NCBI RefSeq assembly: GCF_026001925.1 | Contig: NZ_AP021870.1 | Span: 310,001 to 374,000 of the forward strand | Length of the DNA: 64,000 nucleotides | Direction of reading: 5' to 3' | From: Vibrio gangliei | Lineage (GTDB): Bacteria; Pseudomonadota; Gammaproteobacteria; Enterobacterales; Vibrionaceae | In this document: positions 9,120-18,275 of the stretch, in pieces | How positions within the stretch are numbered: position 1 is the stretch's first letter | Layout of the letters: each line of letters starts with the position of its first letter | The notes under the pieces: model-generated | Told to the model about the DNA's origin: nothing | Seen by the model: the letters and a program-made list of their open reading frames with translations, nothing else | Database searches by the model: none | Position numbers and translations under genes: made by a program

Positions 9120-9887
9120 ATGCAACTCGCGACAGATGATTTAACCGTTGGTTATGGACAAGAACCGATAGTTAAAACCGTAACGACCAGTATCCCTAAA
9201 GGTAAAATTACAGCGTTATTAGGACCTAATGGTTGTGGTAAATCAACATTACTAAAAACATTATCACGTCTTCTTGAGCCACGATCCGGCCAAGTGCTTT
9301 GGAATGGGCAATCCATAGCCGATATATCACCCAAAATATTGGCACAGCAACTCTCTTTATTGCCACAATCTCAAGTCGTTCCAGAGGGAATTACAGTGAG
9401 AGAAGCCGTTGCTTATGGTCGTAGCCCGTATACTGGGTTTTGGGGACAGTTATCTCCAAACGATAAACAACATATCGTTCAAGCAATGAGAAGTACTGGT
9501 GTTGAAGATTTTTCTGAGAGGTTATTATCTGATTTATCTGGTGGGCAGTGTCAGCGTGTTTGGCTCGCACTAACTTTAGCTCAAGATACGGACTATATAC
9601 TGCTCGACGAACCGACAACATATTTAGATATTAATCATCAGGTTGAGCTGATGAAATTGATGCGGAGTTTGAATCATTTAGGCAAAACAATTGTGACTGT
9701 TTTACATGATATTAATCAAGCTTGTCGATACTGTGATCATCTTATTGTGATGCAGGCGGGTAAAGTTGTGTGTGAAGGTGCTCCAGCTGATGTGATGACT
9801 TCAACTTTACTGAATAATGTATTTGGTCTAGACGCTAAAATTTATTCAGATCCCATAGCAGGCACGCCAATGTGTGTTGTTTGCTAG
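9120..9887 (+). CDS. Iron-siderophore ABC transporter ATPase, FecE-like
   Basis: A 255-residue cytoplasmic ATPase. It has Walker A 'GPNGCGKST' (about residues 34-42), Q-loop 'LLPQSQ', signature 'LSGGQCQR', Walker B 'YILLDEPTTYLD' and H-loop 'VLHDIN'. All catalytic elements are intact. It closes the receptor-fecBCDE-like operon. No clear terminator was found in the roughly 275 bp after it. Confidence 0.9.
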   Translation: MQLATDDLTVGYGQEPIVKTVTTSIPKGKITALLGPNGCGKSTLLKTLSRLLEPRSGQVLWNGQSIADISPKILAQQLSLLPQSQVVPEGITVREAVAYGRSPYTGFWGQLSPNDKQHIVQAMRSTGVEDFSERLLSDLSGGQCQRVWLALTLAQDTDYILLDEPTTYLDINHQVELMKLMRSLNHLGKTIVTVLHDINQACRYCDHLIVMQAGKVVCEGAPADVMTSTLLNNVFGLDAKIYSDPIAGTPMCVVC

Positions 9888-10162
9888 ATCAGCGTTTAGT
9901 TATAATCTTATTCGTGGATCATTCATAGAATGCTGCGGTAATGTTTGACCAGCTAATTCGTGTTATGGGTATAAAATATGATCTGTATTGGATTGATAAG
10001 ATACTTTTTATATTTATTCTACGTGAACTCTTTGTACAGATCACTTATTGACAAAAATATAACTTACAGAAGATAAAGGCGTGTAATCTTAGTATTTAGT
10101 ATCGGTTTCTGCTTTAGAACGACCATACTAATCTTATTGATACTGAATATGAGAACTTCTTT

Positions 10163-11686
10163 ATGAACTCGCTGTTTCTACGCTGTTGCGCTATTACGCT
10201 TTTAGTGTTCTTCACGCTATTTCTCCTTCTAAATTTTTTGGTATCTAGCATACAGAAAGAGCAGCAAGAGAGTTTAGCTACCGAGCTATTATTGCAAGCA
10301 GAAACCATTTCAGGCCAAGTTGTTCAAGCTTTAGATGACGCACAAACAATGTCTATTGAGTCATGTGATAAAGCGAGCATGGACAATTTAAGGGCTATTG
10401 TGAGTCATTATGAATACGTCTATGACCTTGGCATACTTCTCAATAATAAAGTTGCATGTTCTGCTAACTGGGGAACTTTATTAGAACCTCCTTCACTGCC
10501 TGAAGAACATTATGTGACTCCAGCAGGGGTATTATTACAAAGTCAAGTGATGCATGTTCTACCGGTTGATTTTATCTTGAATACAGCTCGAAAAGATCAT
10601 TATGTTGTTTTTAGTAGCCCTATGCTGTTTAAAGTATTCTCCACTAGGATGCTAGGGTTTTCTTTTCGTATCGAAACCCAAAATACTGGACTCACTTATT
10701 ACTCATACACTCCACAAGATCGTAAACCTTTAAACCTTAGCATTTTTCATCAGAGTACTGTGTTATGTAGTGAAAAATATACTTACTGTATTCATACATT
10801 AAATCAGCGAGCAGGTTTATTTTATTACAAACCTGCCGTATGGATGAGTATTTTATTACTCGCATTTATTTCCAGTGTGCTTTTAGCATACGCGTATAAA
10901 TCAATTCAAGATAAAAAAAGATCAATGGAGTTACGATTCAAAAAAGCGATTGCTGGAAAAAGGCTGACTATGGAATATCAGCCAGTTGTCGAAGCTAAGA
11001 GTGGTAAGATCATAAACTTTGAGAGCCTAGTGCGTTGGTGTGATGACGTCTATGGAAAAGTTTCACCAGAGTTATTTCTTGGTATGGCCGAAACGCTTTC
11101 ACTTTATCCTAAAGTGGCTCACCAAATAGTTGAAAAAGTGATGAAAGACATAGGGCCGGTTTTACAGCGCTACCCTGATTTAGGTGTGACACTTAATGTA
11201 ACGTCTTATGAGATACAACATCACTCGTTTTTAATGCATCTGAGTAATCTTGCTACTAAGCATAGTATTACTCCATCCCAGATAAAAATTGAAATTACGG
11301 AGAAAATTGATGTGAGTCTTGAAGATCTCTCTCGTTTTTCAAAAGAAGCTAAACGAATGGGATTTGTAGTGGTTTTGGATGATTTTGGTACTGGTGTTGC
11401 AAATTTAGTTTGGTTGACAGAGATAGACTTCGATGTCATCAAAGTCGACAGAGTGTTCACTCAAGCACTCACGAATGATTTTAAAAATAAGATGGTTCTA
11501 CCTATTCTTGGACTCATTAATGATTTACAAAAAGAAGTTGTTTTTGAAGGCGTTGAAGTTAAAGAGGAGTTGGATATGATTTTAGAAATCAACCCCAACG
11601 CTTATGTTCAAGGATGGTACTTTTATAAATCATTGCCTATTAAAGATCTCAAGGTATTGCTGAAAAACGAATATCAAAACTTGTAA
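10163..11686 (+). CDS. Membrane c-di-GMP phosphodiesterase with periplasmic CSS-type sensor and EAL domain
   Basis: A 507-residue protein. TM1 spans about residues 8-28, a periplasmic domain about 30-225, TM2 about 226-246 and an EAL domain about 260-507. The periplasmic part carries cysteines near 68 and 99 and resembles the CSS-motif domain of the PdeC/YjcC group, whose redox state tunes activity. In the EAL domain the signature reads 'ESL' rather than 'EAL'. The other catalytic landmarks remain: 'LNVTS', 'IEITE', 'LDDFGTG', 'IKVDR', 'FEGVE' and 'VQGWYFYKSLP'. It is predicted to hydrolyse c-di-GMP to pGpG. The gene is monocistronic and followed by a terminator. Confidence 0.87.
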   Translation: MNSLFLRCCAITLLVFFTLFLLLNFLVSSIQKEQQESLATELLLQAETISGQVVQALDDAQTMSIESCDKASMDNLRAIVSHYEYVYDLGILLNNKVACSANWGTLLEPPSLPEEHYVTPAGVLLQSQVMHVLPVDFILNTARKDHYVVFSSPMLFKVFSTRMLGFSFRIETQNTGLTYYSYTPQDRKPLNLSIFHQSTVLCSEKYTYCIHTLNQRAGLFYYKPAVWMSILLLAFISSVLLAYAYKSIQDKKRSMELRFKKAIAGKRLTMEYQPVVEAKSGKIINFESLVRWCDDVYGKVSPELFLGMAETLSLYPKVAHQIVEKVMKDIGPVLQRYPDLGVTLNVTSYEIQHHSFLMHLSNLATKHSITPSQIKIEITEKIDVSLEDLSRFSKEAKRMGFVVVLDDFGTGVANLVWLTEIDFDVIKVDRVFTQALTNDFKNKMVLPILGLINDLQKEVVFEGVEVKEELDMILEINPNAYVQGWYFYKSLPIKDLKVLLKNEYQNL

Positions 11687-11730
11687 ACCCATGCGTATGC
11701 AAAACAATGCATCCATAAACCAATAAAAAT

Positions 11731-11760
11731 AAAGGAGCCAACATTCGGCTCCTTTTATTA
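11731..11760. terminator. Terminator between the EAL gene and the small membrane protein gene
   Basis: The stem AAAGGAGCC / GGCTCCTTT with a 7-base loop is flanked by A- and T-rich tails. It serves the plus-strand EAL gene and possibly the convergent small gene. Confidence 0.8.
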
Positions 11761-11786
11761 TTTTTTAATTTCAATCGTTTAGTTGT

Positions 11787-11942
11787 TTAAAGCTTAATCC
11801 ATGCAAAAGCAGTTAAGCCAATAAATGCAAATGCTGCACCATACACTAAAGCAAAGTTTAGTGTGGTTGAGATTGCATTCTTGAATTTGTTGTTACGAGC
11901 AATAGTTTGAGTATTTGCTTGATCAGCAGTAATTGCGTTCAT
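11787..11942 (-). CDS. Small single-span membrane protein, 51 residues, unknown function
   Basis: The reading frame is complete: it starts MNAITADQANTQTIARN, has a basic stretch (RNNKFKN), one strongly hydrophobic helix (about residues 29-48) and the end 'AWIKL'. A GGAGAT ribosome site sits 6 bases before the ATG. The gene is convergent with the EAL gene and separated from it by a terminator. Sequence and size suggest an inner-membrane microprotein with its N-terminus in the cytoplasm. No family was recognised. That it is translated is inferred from the ribosome site and the coherent coding pattern. Confidence 0.65.
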   Translation of the reverse strand: MNAITADQANTQTIARNNKFKNAISTTLNFALVYGAAFAFIGLTAFAWIKL

Positions 11943-12062
11943 TTTGATCTCCACTCAATGTGATGTTGGTCACAATTAGACCAGTTAATTTGAGCAAGAT
12001 CAAGATTATTTAAAACACTTTTTTATTTTTCTAAACTATTTTTGCATTCCTATTATTTGTCT

Positions 12063-13556
12063 TTAAAGTGTGACGCCACTTTTCCAAATGGCGATTTCTC
12101 GTATTTGATTGATTTCATTTCTGGTTTTATCACCATTCACGATAGCGACTATTTTTTCGACAAACTCTGTGAGTAGCTGTTCCATCGGTATGTCATTAGA
12201 AACGAGTGTTCCAGCATTAAAATCAATCCAGTGTTTTTTCTTCTCTGCCAATTCCGTATTGGTTGCAATTTTCACGGTGGGAACAAATCCCCCATAAGGC
12301 GTGCCTCGGCCGGTTGAAAATAACACCATGTGGCAGCCCGATGCGGCTAATGCACTGGTGGCTATCGCATCATTTCCCGGCGCATTGAGCAGGTTAAGCC
12401 CTGGCGTCGAGAGCTTTTGGCTGTAATCCAATACGTCCATCACAGGGCTTGTGCCTGATTTTTGTGTGCAGCCTAAAGATTTATCTTCCAGTGTCGTGAT
12501 GCCGCCAGCTTTGTTACCCGGAGATGGGTTTTCATAAATCGGTAAGTTGTGTTGAGTGTAATAATCTTTAAAGCCGTTAATCATGTTGACGATTTTTTCG
12601 AACACTTGTTGATTGGCGGCGCGTTTCATCAATAGCGTTTCGGCGCCAAACATCTCTGGGACTTCAGTTAAAACCGTTGTACCGCCTTGGGCAATGACGA
12701 AATCGGAAAACTGGCCGAGTAGGGGGTTGGCCGTAATACCAGATAAACCATCGCTACCGCCACATTCTAAACCGAAATGAATTTCCGATAATTTGCCCGG
12801 CGTGCGTTTATCATGGCGCATGGTTTCATAAAGTGAATTGAGAATCGTCTTTCCGGCTTCGATCTCATTTTCGACGGTTTGTGAAATCAAATATTGAATT
12901 CGGCTTGGATCGTAATCGCCTAAACCTTGCATAAATGCGGGGACTTGGTTGTTTTCACAGCCCAAACCTAAAACGAGTACACCGCCCGCGTTGGGGTGTT
13001 TGGCAATACTCTGTAATAAGTTACGTGTGGTGATATGGTCATCGCCTAATTGAGAGCAACCAAATTGGTGTGGGAAGACATGCACACCATCAATATCTAA
13101 TTGTGGATGTTCTGCAAGAAACTGATTTGCCATGGTTTGGGCGATACCGTTCACACATCCAACGGTTGGAATAATCCACAGTTCATTACGTATACCCACA
13201 TCACCATTTTTGCGTCTGTATATTTCAACATCAATCTCATTCTGAGCCGTTAGACTCTCGACTAATTCCGGTTGATAGCGATACTCCAGCTTATCGGACA
13301 AGTTGGTCTTACTATTGTGGCTATGAACCCAGCTTCCTGCTTGAATGGTTTCGGTCGCATGACCAAATGATTCGCCATATTTCCACAGTAAATCGCCTGA
13401 ATTGAGATCAGTCAGTGCAATTTTATGGCCCTTAGTAATAGGCTCATTCAGCTCGATAATACAATCCGTATCGACCTCAATGTTATCGCCCTGGGCTAAA
13501 TCCACTAACGCGATGATAACGTTATCTTTAGGGTGGATACGGATCCATGTTTTCAT
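12063..13556 (-). CDS. uxaA: Altronate dehydratase
   Basis: A 497-residue cytosolic enzyme that converts D-altronate to 2-keto-3-deoxygluconate in galacturonate breakdown. It has an N-terminal SAF-like region (about 1-90) and a large UxaA catalytic domain with 'GCVNGIAQ', 'HQFGCSQLGDDH', 'LGLGCENNQ', 'ECGGSDGLSGITANPLLG' and 'GRGTPYGG'. Cysteines suited to an Fe ligand are conserved. I placed the start at 13556, where GGAGAG lies 5 bases upstream, rather than at the in-frame ATG four codons earlier. It lies 47 bp downstream of uxaC in the same direction. No tagaturonate reductase (uxaB), which would supply altronate, is in the window. Confidence 0.92.
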   Translation of the reverse strand: MKTWIRIHPKDNVIIALVDLAQGDNIEVDTDCIIELNEPITKGHKIALTDLNSGDLLWKYGESFGHATETIQAGSWVHSHNSKTNLSDKLEYRYQPELVESLTAQNEIDVEIYRRKNGDVGIRNELWIIPTVGCVNGIAQTMANQFLAEHPQLDIDGVHVFPHQFGCSQLGDDHITTRNLLQSIAKHPNAGGVLVLGLGCENNQVPAFMQGLGDYDPSRIQYLISQTVENEIEAGKTILNSLYETMRHDKRTPGKLSEIHFGLECGGSDGLSGITANPLLGQFSDFVIAQGGTTVLTEVPEMFGAETLLMKRAANQQVFEKIVNMINGFKDYYTQHNLPIYENPSPGNKAGGITTLEDKSLGCTQKSGTSPVMDVLDYSQKLSTPGLNLLNAPGNDAIATSALAASGCHMVLFSTGRGTPYGGFVPTVKIATNTELAEKKKHWIDFNAGTLVSNDIPMEQLLTEFVEKIVAIVNGDKTRNEINQIREIAIWKSGVTL

Positions 13557-13603
13557 ATTGCTCTCCATTCATGCAATGTTACTAACACTGCGGTAAAGAC
13601 GAA

Positions 13604-15019
13604 TTACTTTTCGATATTGAGGTTGAAGTATTGGTTAGCATTGTTAAAGCAAATGTCTTTTACCATTTTGGAGAGTAAAGCCATGTCATGCGGTGCTTCA
13701 CCATCAGCAACCCATTGGCCAAGAACGCGACATAATAAGCGTCGGAAATACTCGTGACGGGTATAGGATAAGAAACTTCGGCTATCGGTTAACATGCCTA
13801 CAAAACGGCTTAACAAACCAAGTTGAGAAAGCTGCTCCATTTGACGCAACATGCCATCTTTTTGATCGTTGAACCACCAGCCTGACCCAAATTGAATTTT
13901 GCCAGCGACACCGCCACCCTGGAAATTTCCACACATGGTGGCAATGACTTCGTTATCTCGTGGGTTTAAGCAATACAAAATGGTTTTTGGTAGGGCATCT
14001 TCGATATCCAATGCATTTAAAAGTTTAGATAACGGTTCAGCAATCAATTGATCATGAATAGAGTCAAAACCCACATCAGCACCAAGAATATTGAACATAC
14101 GCTGGTTGTTATTACGCAGTGCGCCTATGTGGTATTGCTGAACCCAGCCGCGTTTTGAATACTGTTTTCCAAGGTAAATAAGCACCGCTGTTTTTAATTG
14201 TGCCGCTTCTTTATCTGTTACCAATTCACCGCCTAACCGTTTGGCTAAAATGCCGTCAAGCTCTTGCTCTGTTGCTGTTTCAAAGACCACGGTATCCAAG
14301 GCATGATCAGAGATGCAGCATCCGTGTGCTTCAAAATGATCAAGACGTTTGTTTAGCGCATCACACAGTTGATGGAAGCGAGTGATATGCATATCCGTTA
14401 ATTGGCCCAAAGTCGTTAAGTAGTCTACATACCCATCAGCATTGGCATTAAAGGCTTTATCAGGTCGCCAGCTAGGGCGCATCTGAACATCAAAATTATT
14501 GTCGTTCATGACTTTTTTGTGAGGTGCGAGATCATCAATCGGGTCATCAGTTGTACCAACCATGCGAACGTTCATGGTTTTCATGATGTTGCGAGCTGAG
14601 AATTTTGGGCTGGAGAGCATTTCATTACATTGTGCCCAAATCGACTCCGCGCTTGATTCATTTAAAATTTGCCCAGTAATGCCAAACGGGCGACGTAACT
14701 CCAAATGCGTCCAATGGAATAGGGGGTTGCCAATGGTTTGAGGGACGGTTTTTGCCCATGCGATAAATTTTTCTTTATCCGAAGCATCACCGGTACAAAA
14801 GCGTTCTTCAACACCGTTGGTACGCATGGCTCGCCATTTGTAATGGTCACCACGAAGCCAGATGTCGGTTAAGTTTTTAAAACGATAATCTTCAGACACT
14901 TGCTCTGGAGGAAGGTGACAGTGGTAATCAATAATTGGCTGGTGAACCGCGACATTGTGGTAAAGCTCTTTAGCGATATCGGTGGTAAGAAGAAAATCTT
15001 CGGTAAGAAACTTTGACAT
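13604..15019 (-). CDS. uxaC: Uronate (glucuronate/galacturonate) isomerase
   Basis: A 471-residue enzyme (E. coli UxaC is 470) of the amidohydrolase-like TIM-barrel type. It interconverts glucuronate with fructuronate and galacturonate with tagaturonate. Landmarks are the metal-binding 'YHCHLPPEQ' near the N-terminus, 'TTDDPIDDL', 'RPSWRPDKA' and '[17 protein letters not shown]' near the C-terminus. It is the first gene of the leftward uxaC-uxaA pair. Its upstream region holds two TTGGTATAA boxes that also occur before the TRAP genes, which indicates control by the divergent FadR-type regulator. Confidence 0.95.
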   Translation of the reverse strand: MSKFLTEDFLLTTDIAKELYHNVAVHQPIIDYHCHLPPEQVSEDYRFKNLTDIWLRGDHYKWRAMRTNGVEERFCTGDASDKEKFIAWAKTVPQTIGNPLFHWTHLELRRPFGITGQILNESSAESIWAQCNEMLSSPKFSARNIMKTMNVRMVGTTDDPIDDLAPHKKVMNDNNFDVQMRPSWRPDKAFNANADGYVDYLTTLGQLTDMHITRFHQLCDALNKRLDHFEAHGCCISDHALDTVVFETATEQELDGILAKRLGGELVTDKEAAQLKTAVLIYLGKQYSKRGWVQQYHIGALRNNNQRMFNILGADVGFDSIHDQLIAEPLSKLLNALDIEDALPKTILYCLNPRDNEVIATMCGNFQGGGVAGKIQFGSGWWFNDQKDGMLRQMEQLSQLGLLSRFVGMLTDSRSFLSYTRHEYFRRLLCRVLGQWVADGEAPHDMALLSKMVKDICFNNANQYFNLNIEK

Positions 15020-15048
15020 AACGGGCTACCTAAATAAAATGAAATGTG

Positions 15049-15085
15049 TTTGGTATAATACGACTCAAAATTGGTATAACAAGTT
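15049..15085. promoter_or_regulatory. Predicted hexuronate-regulator operators upstream of uxaC
   Basis: Two copies of TTGGTATAA lie 21 bp (two helical turns) apart, at 15050 and 15071. The second sits in AATTGGTATAACAAGTT (15069-15085), which differs by one base from the 17-mer at 16152 and at 22639. The motif resembles the E. coli UxuR/ExuR site AAATTGGTATACCAATTT. It lies 30-66 bp before the uxaC start. Confidence 0.7.
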
Positions 15086-15188
15086 TATAGATCACAATTT
15101 TAAACTTGGCTGAAATTTGTCGATGATTTGTCGGTTTGGTCAAATTCCGTCGCTTTTAACTACGATAAATCGGTTTGAGATAAAGCGG

Positions 15189-15238
15189 TATGATAAGTTA
15201 TACACATAATTAATATGATAAGTTATACATATAATTAA
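15189..15238. repeat. Tandem 25-bp direct repeat before the FadR-type regulator
   Basis: Two adjacent copies of TATGATAAGTTATACAYATA plus AT-rich sequence (15189-15213 and 15214-15238) end 18 bp before the regulator start. Each contains GTTATAC, the complement of the GTATAAC core in the uxaC and TRAP operators, so they probably serve autoregulation. Confidence 0.6.
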
Positions 15239-15256
15239 AAAGTAATTAGGTTCATT

Positions 15257-16027
15257 ATGTCATTTGAAAACAAACGCTTATATCAAGTTATTGGCGAGCA
15301 GTTAAAAGAGAAAATTTTGGCAGGGCACTATCCGGTCGGTACAAAAATGCCGCCAGAACGTGTGATCGCCGAAGAGCTAGGGATAAGCCGAACCGTGGTA
15401 CGTGAGGCGATGATCATGCTGGAACTAGAAGGATTGGTTGAAGTCCGAAAAGGCTCTGGCATTCATGTTATCTCGAAAGCCCCAGAACAAACTTCCGGTT
15501 TAAACGAAAGTGAAGAAGCGTTTGCTCGATACCTAGTGGAAGAAATGAAAAAGGCTGGGCCATTTGAGTTATTACAAGCTAGGCAAGTGGTTGAATGTAC
15601 CATCGCTTCATTTGCTGCGAGTCAGGTAACGAAGCAGGATATTGATATTCTTAATAAAATTCAAAAACAAAGTTACTTAAATGCTCACGATACCGATTCT
15701 GTCTGGGATGAAGAATTTCATATTCAACTGGGTAAAATTACAAAAAATTCGGTGTTGTCACTGATTATTGAGTTGATTTGGTTCACGCGTAAGCAAAATC
15801 CATTGTGGATGAAATTACATGAACATATCGATCCATCCAACATTAATCGCTGGGCAGATGAACATGGCGAGATTGTGAAAGCATTGCAAATAAAGAACTC
15901 TCAGAAGGTCAAAGCCGAAATGTGGCAACACTTGGAAAGCACGAAAAAATTCCTCTATGACGCTTCTTCATCAGAAGATACGCCGTATGATAAATACTTA
16001 TTTGAAACCAAACCGGTTGATATTTAA
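15257..16027 (+). CDS. GntR/FadR-family transcriptional regulator of hexuronate genes (ExuR/UxuR-like)
   Basis: A 256-residue repressor. It has an N-terminal winged helix (about 8-75: 'YPVGTKMPPERVIAEELGISRTVVREAMIMLELEGLVEVRKGSG' is the landmark region at residues 28-71) and a C-terminal FadR-type all-helical FCD ligand domain (about 95-240). It sits between the divergent uxaC-uxaA and the TRAP/uxuBA genes. Sites resembling ExuR/UxuR operators precede each unit. By family analogy it should be released from DNA by a hexuronate or its first catabolic product. E. coli has two such regulators; this one may cover both branches. Confidence 0.87.
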   Translation: MSFENKRLYQVIGEQLKEKILAGHYPVGTKMPPERVIAEELGISRTVVREAMIMLELEGLVEVRKGSGIHVISKAPEQTSGLNESEEAFARYLVEEMKKAGPFELLQARQVVECTIASFAASQVTKQDIDILNKIQKQSYLNAHDTDSVWDEEFHIQLGKITKNSVLSLIIELIWFTRKQNPLWMKLHEHIDPSNINRWADEHGEIVKALQIKNSQKVKAEMWQHLESTKKFLYDASSSEDTPYDKYLFETKPVDI

Positions 16028-16343
16028 AGATAAACAATGGGTTATGTTTATTTTATATGAGTAGCAACTGTCTAGTTTCAGAATGCATTTTTCATTTCCA
16101 TAGACTATATGAATGCTATTTGCACACATCTTTATCACAAAAATATAAATAAATTGGTATAACAACTTAAAAGTATAGGTCTGCTAGCATTTTTGAATCA
16201 AAGATCTGAAACCATGGTTCAAAATCTTTCACCTCGTGATTATAGTCATGAAGCACTGACGTTTTATTAAGCGATCCTTGCGTTGATTATAAAAATAAAG
16301 AAGCAATGCCAAGAGCATGCTCTGCTGTGAACGAGAGTGAAAA
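16028..16343. other. 316-bp intergenic region before the TRAP transporter genes
   Basis: No gene was found here. The stretch holds the predicted 17-bp operator at 16152-16168 and otherwise AT-rich sequence expected to contain the promoter of the TRAP genes. Confidence 0.6.
16152..16168. promoter_or_regulatory. Predicted hexuronate-regulator operator upstream of the TRAP genes
   Basis: AATTGGTATAACAACTT is identical over 17 bp to the reverse complement of the site at 22639-22655 and differs at one base from that before uxaC. It lies 176 bp before the dctQ-like start. Confidence 0.7.
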
Positions 16344-16859
16344 ATGAATGTAGACGTTTTTAATAGAGGTTTGAGCCGCTTATTAGAATATATATTGATA
16401 TTCTTTATGGCCATGATGGTGTTCTCTGTTGTATGGCAGGTATTCACCCGTTTTATCTTGAATGATCCTTCCGTATTTACCGATGAGCTTTCTCGTTACT
16501 TATTGATTTGGATTGGTATTTTAGGGGGGACTTACACTTTCTCCGTTAAACGTCACTTAGCGTTAGAATTACTGGTTACTCGTCTCAATGCACGTAATCA
16601 ACATGTCCTCAATATTGTTATAAATTGCCTCGTTTTTCTCTTTTCAGCCGTTGCTTTGGTGTATGGCGGCTGGAACTTCATGATGTCGACTCTTCATCAT
16701 AATCAAATGTCTCCCGGTCTTGCGATAGCAGGTAACCACTTACCGATTGGCTATGTCTACGCCGTAGCCCCTTTATCTGGTGTCATCATTTGCTATTACG
16801 CATTCATTGATGTGACTAAATCCATCTATGAAATTTTGTGCGTTAAGACGGCGAGTTAA
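16344..16859 (+). CDS. TRAP transporter small membrane subunit (DctQ-like)
   Basis: A 171-residue inner-membrane protein with four hydrophobic helices. It carries the DctQ hallmarks 'VVWQVFTRFILNDPSVFTDE' (about residues 31-50) and 'RYLLIWIGILGGTY'. It forms the membrane complex with the DctM-like subunit encoded 9 bp downstream. Placement between hexuronate genes implies that glucuronate or galacturonate is the substrate of this Na+-coupled importer. Confidence 0.9.
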   Translation: MNVDVFNRGLSRLLEYILIFFMAMMVFSVVWQVFTRFILNDPSVFTDELSRYLLIWIGILGGTYTFSVKRHLALELLVTRLNARNQHVLNIVINCLVFLFSAVALVYGGWNFMMSTLHHNQMSPGLAIAGNHLPIGYVYAVAPLSGVIICYYAFIDVTKSIYEILCVKTAS

Positions 16860-16868
16860 GGAAAGATT

Positions 16869-18227
16869 ATGACTTTAGTAGATTTGATTTTTACCCAAGA
16901 ATACATCAACTCAATGCCAGATATTGTGTATGACTTATTGCCTATCGTAGTGCTATTTGGTTCATTAGCGATTTTTCTATTGATTGGTTTACCGATAGCT
17001 TTTGCCATTGGTGGCGCCGCCTTGTTGACCATATTTATTGATTTTCCAATAGATAAAGCCTCTATTTTAGTGTCACAACAGTTAACCAACGGATTAAACA
17101 GTTTTGGTTTATTGGCACTACCGTTCTTTATTGTTGCAGGCAATTTGATGAACCGCGGTGGTTTGGCTAACCGATTAATCAACTTTGCCATGTTACTTGG
17201 CGGCAAGCTGCCTGGTTCGCTCTCTCATGTCAACATCATCGCTAATATGATGTTTGGCTCTTTATCTGGTTCGGCCGCAGCTGCTGCAGCAGCGGTGGGC
17301 GGGATCATGAAACCGTTGCAAGAACAGCATAAATACCCGAAAGCCTTTTCTACTGCGGTGAATGTGGCGTCTTGTCCGACAGGTTTATTAATCCCACCTT
17401 CTAATATTCTGATTTTATACGCTTTAGTCAGCAGCACCTCAGTGCAATATTTATTCATTGCAGGCTACATTCCGGGCATTTTAATGGGCCTTGGGATCAT
17501 GATTGGTGTCTTGCTATTGGGTAAAAAGTACAAGATCCCACAACAAAAAATCGTTCAACAAGAGAAAACCTTAAAGGTGATTTGGGATGCCGTACCGAGT
17601 TTATTTCTCATCCTCATTATTATGGGCGGTATCTTAGGTGGCGCATTCACTGCAACAGAGGCGTCTGCGATTGCGGTGGTGTACAGCTTAATTCTTGGCT
17701 TTGCTTACCGTGAATTAAAATTTAAAGACTTAATGCCTATCTTGCTCGATAGCGTGATCACCACATCGATTGTATTGCTGATGATTGCGACGTCTTCTGC
17801 GATGTCATGGTCAATGGCGAATGCTGATATTCCAGGGGCAATTGCCGAGTTTGTTCTCAATTACTCAACCAATCCAATCGTCATCATGCTGCTAATGAAT
17901 TTAATTTTGTTAGTGGTGGGGACGTTTATGGATATGTCTCCGGCGGTATTAATTTTCACTCCGATTTTCTTACCGATTGCGGTCGAGCTTGGTGTCGATC
18001 CCATTCAATTCGGCATCATCATGGTATTCAACTTATGTATTGGTATTTGTACGCCACCTGTGGGTACAGCGCTATTCGTCGGTTGCAGTGTTTCCGGCAA
18101 TAAATTAGGAGAAGTGGTTCCTAAGCTCATTCCGTTATTCGTGATTATGGTCTTAACGCTAGGGCTCATCATTATGATTCCGTCCTTGACCATGTGGTTA
18201 CCACAATTAGCGGGCTATCAATCTTAA
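16869..18227 (+). CDS. TRAP transporter large permease subunit (DctM-like)
   Basis: A 452-residue inner-membrane protein with about 12 hydrophobic segments. It has the DctM landmarks 'GLPIAFAIGGAALL', 'GSLSGSAAAAAAAVGGIM', 'GGILGGAFTATEASAIAVVY' and 'FNLCIGICTPPVGTALFVG'. An AAGGAAAG ribosome site lies just before its ATG, 9 bp after the small subunit. It is the transport channel of the system; the binding protein is encoded 48 bp later. Confidence 0.93.
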   Translation: MTLVDLIFTQEYINSMPDIVYDLLPIVVLFGSLAIFLLIGLPIAFAIGGAALLTIFIDFPIDKASILVSQQLTNGLNSFGLLALPFFIVAGNLMNRGGLANRLINFAMLLGGKLPGSLSHVNIIANMMFGSLSGSAAAAAAAVGGIMKPLQEQHKYPKAFSTAVNVASCPTGLLIPPSNILILYALVSSTSVQYLFIAGYIPGILMGLGIMIGVLLLGKKYKIPQQKIVQQEKTLKVIWDAVPSLFLILIIMGGILGGAFTATEASAIAVVYSLILGFAYRELKFKDLMPILLDSVITTSIVLLMIATSSAMSWSMANADIPGAIAEFVLNYSTNPIVIMLLMNLILLVVGTFMDMSPAVLIFTPIFLPIAVELGVDPIQFGIIMVFNLCIGICTPPVGTALFVGCSVSGNKLGEVVPKLIPLFVIMVLTLGLIIMIPSLTMWLPQLAGYQS

Positions 18228-18275
18228 ACACGCTCTAATAATAATTTAATAACGTGCAACAAAGGGAATAACAAT

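Noticed and set aside
4092..9887. Naming the first uptake operon pvuABCDE or fecABCDE
   Set aside because: The receptor has no STN domain, so FecA is unlikely. Vibrioferrin specificity cannot be shown from sequence alone, so no symbol was given.
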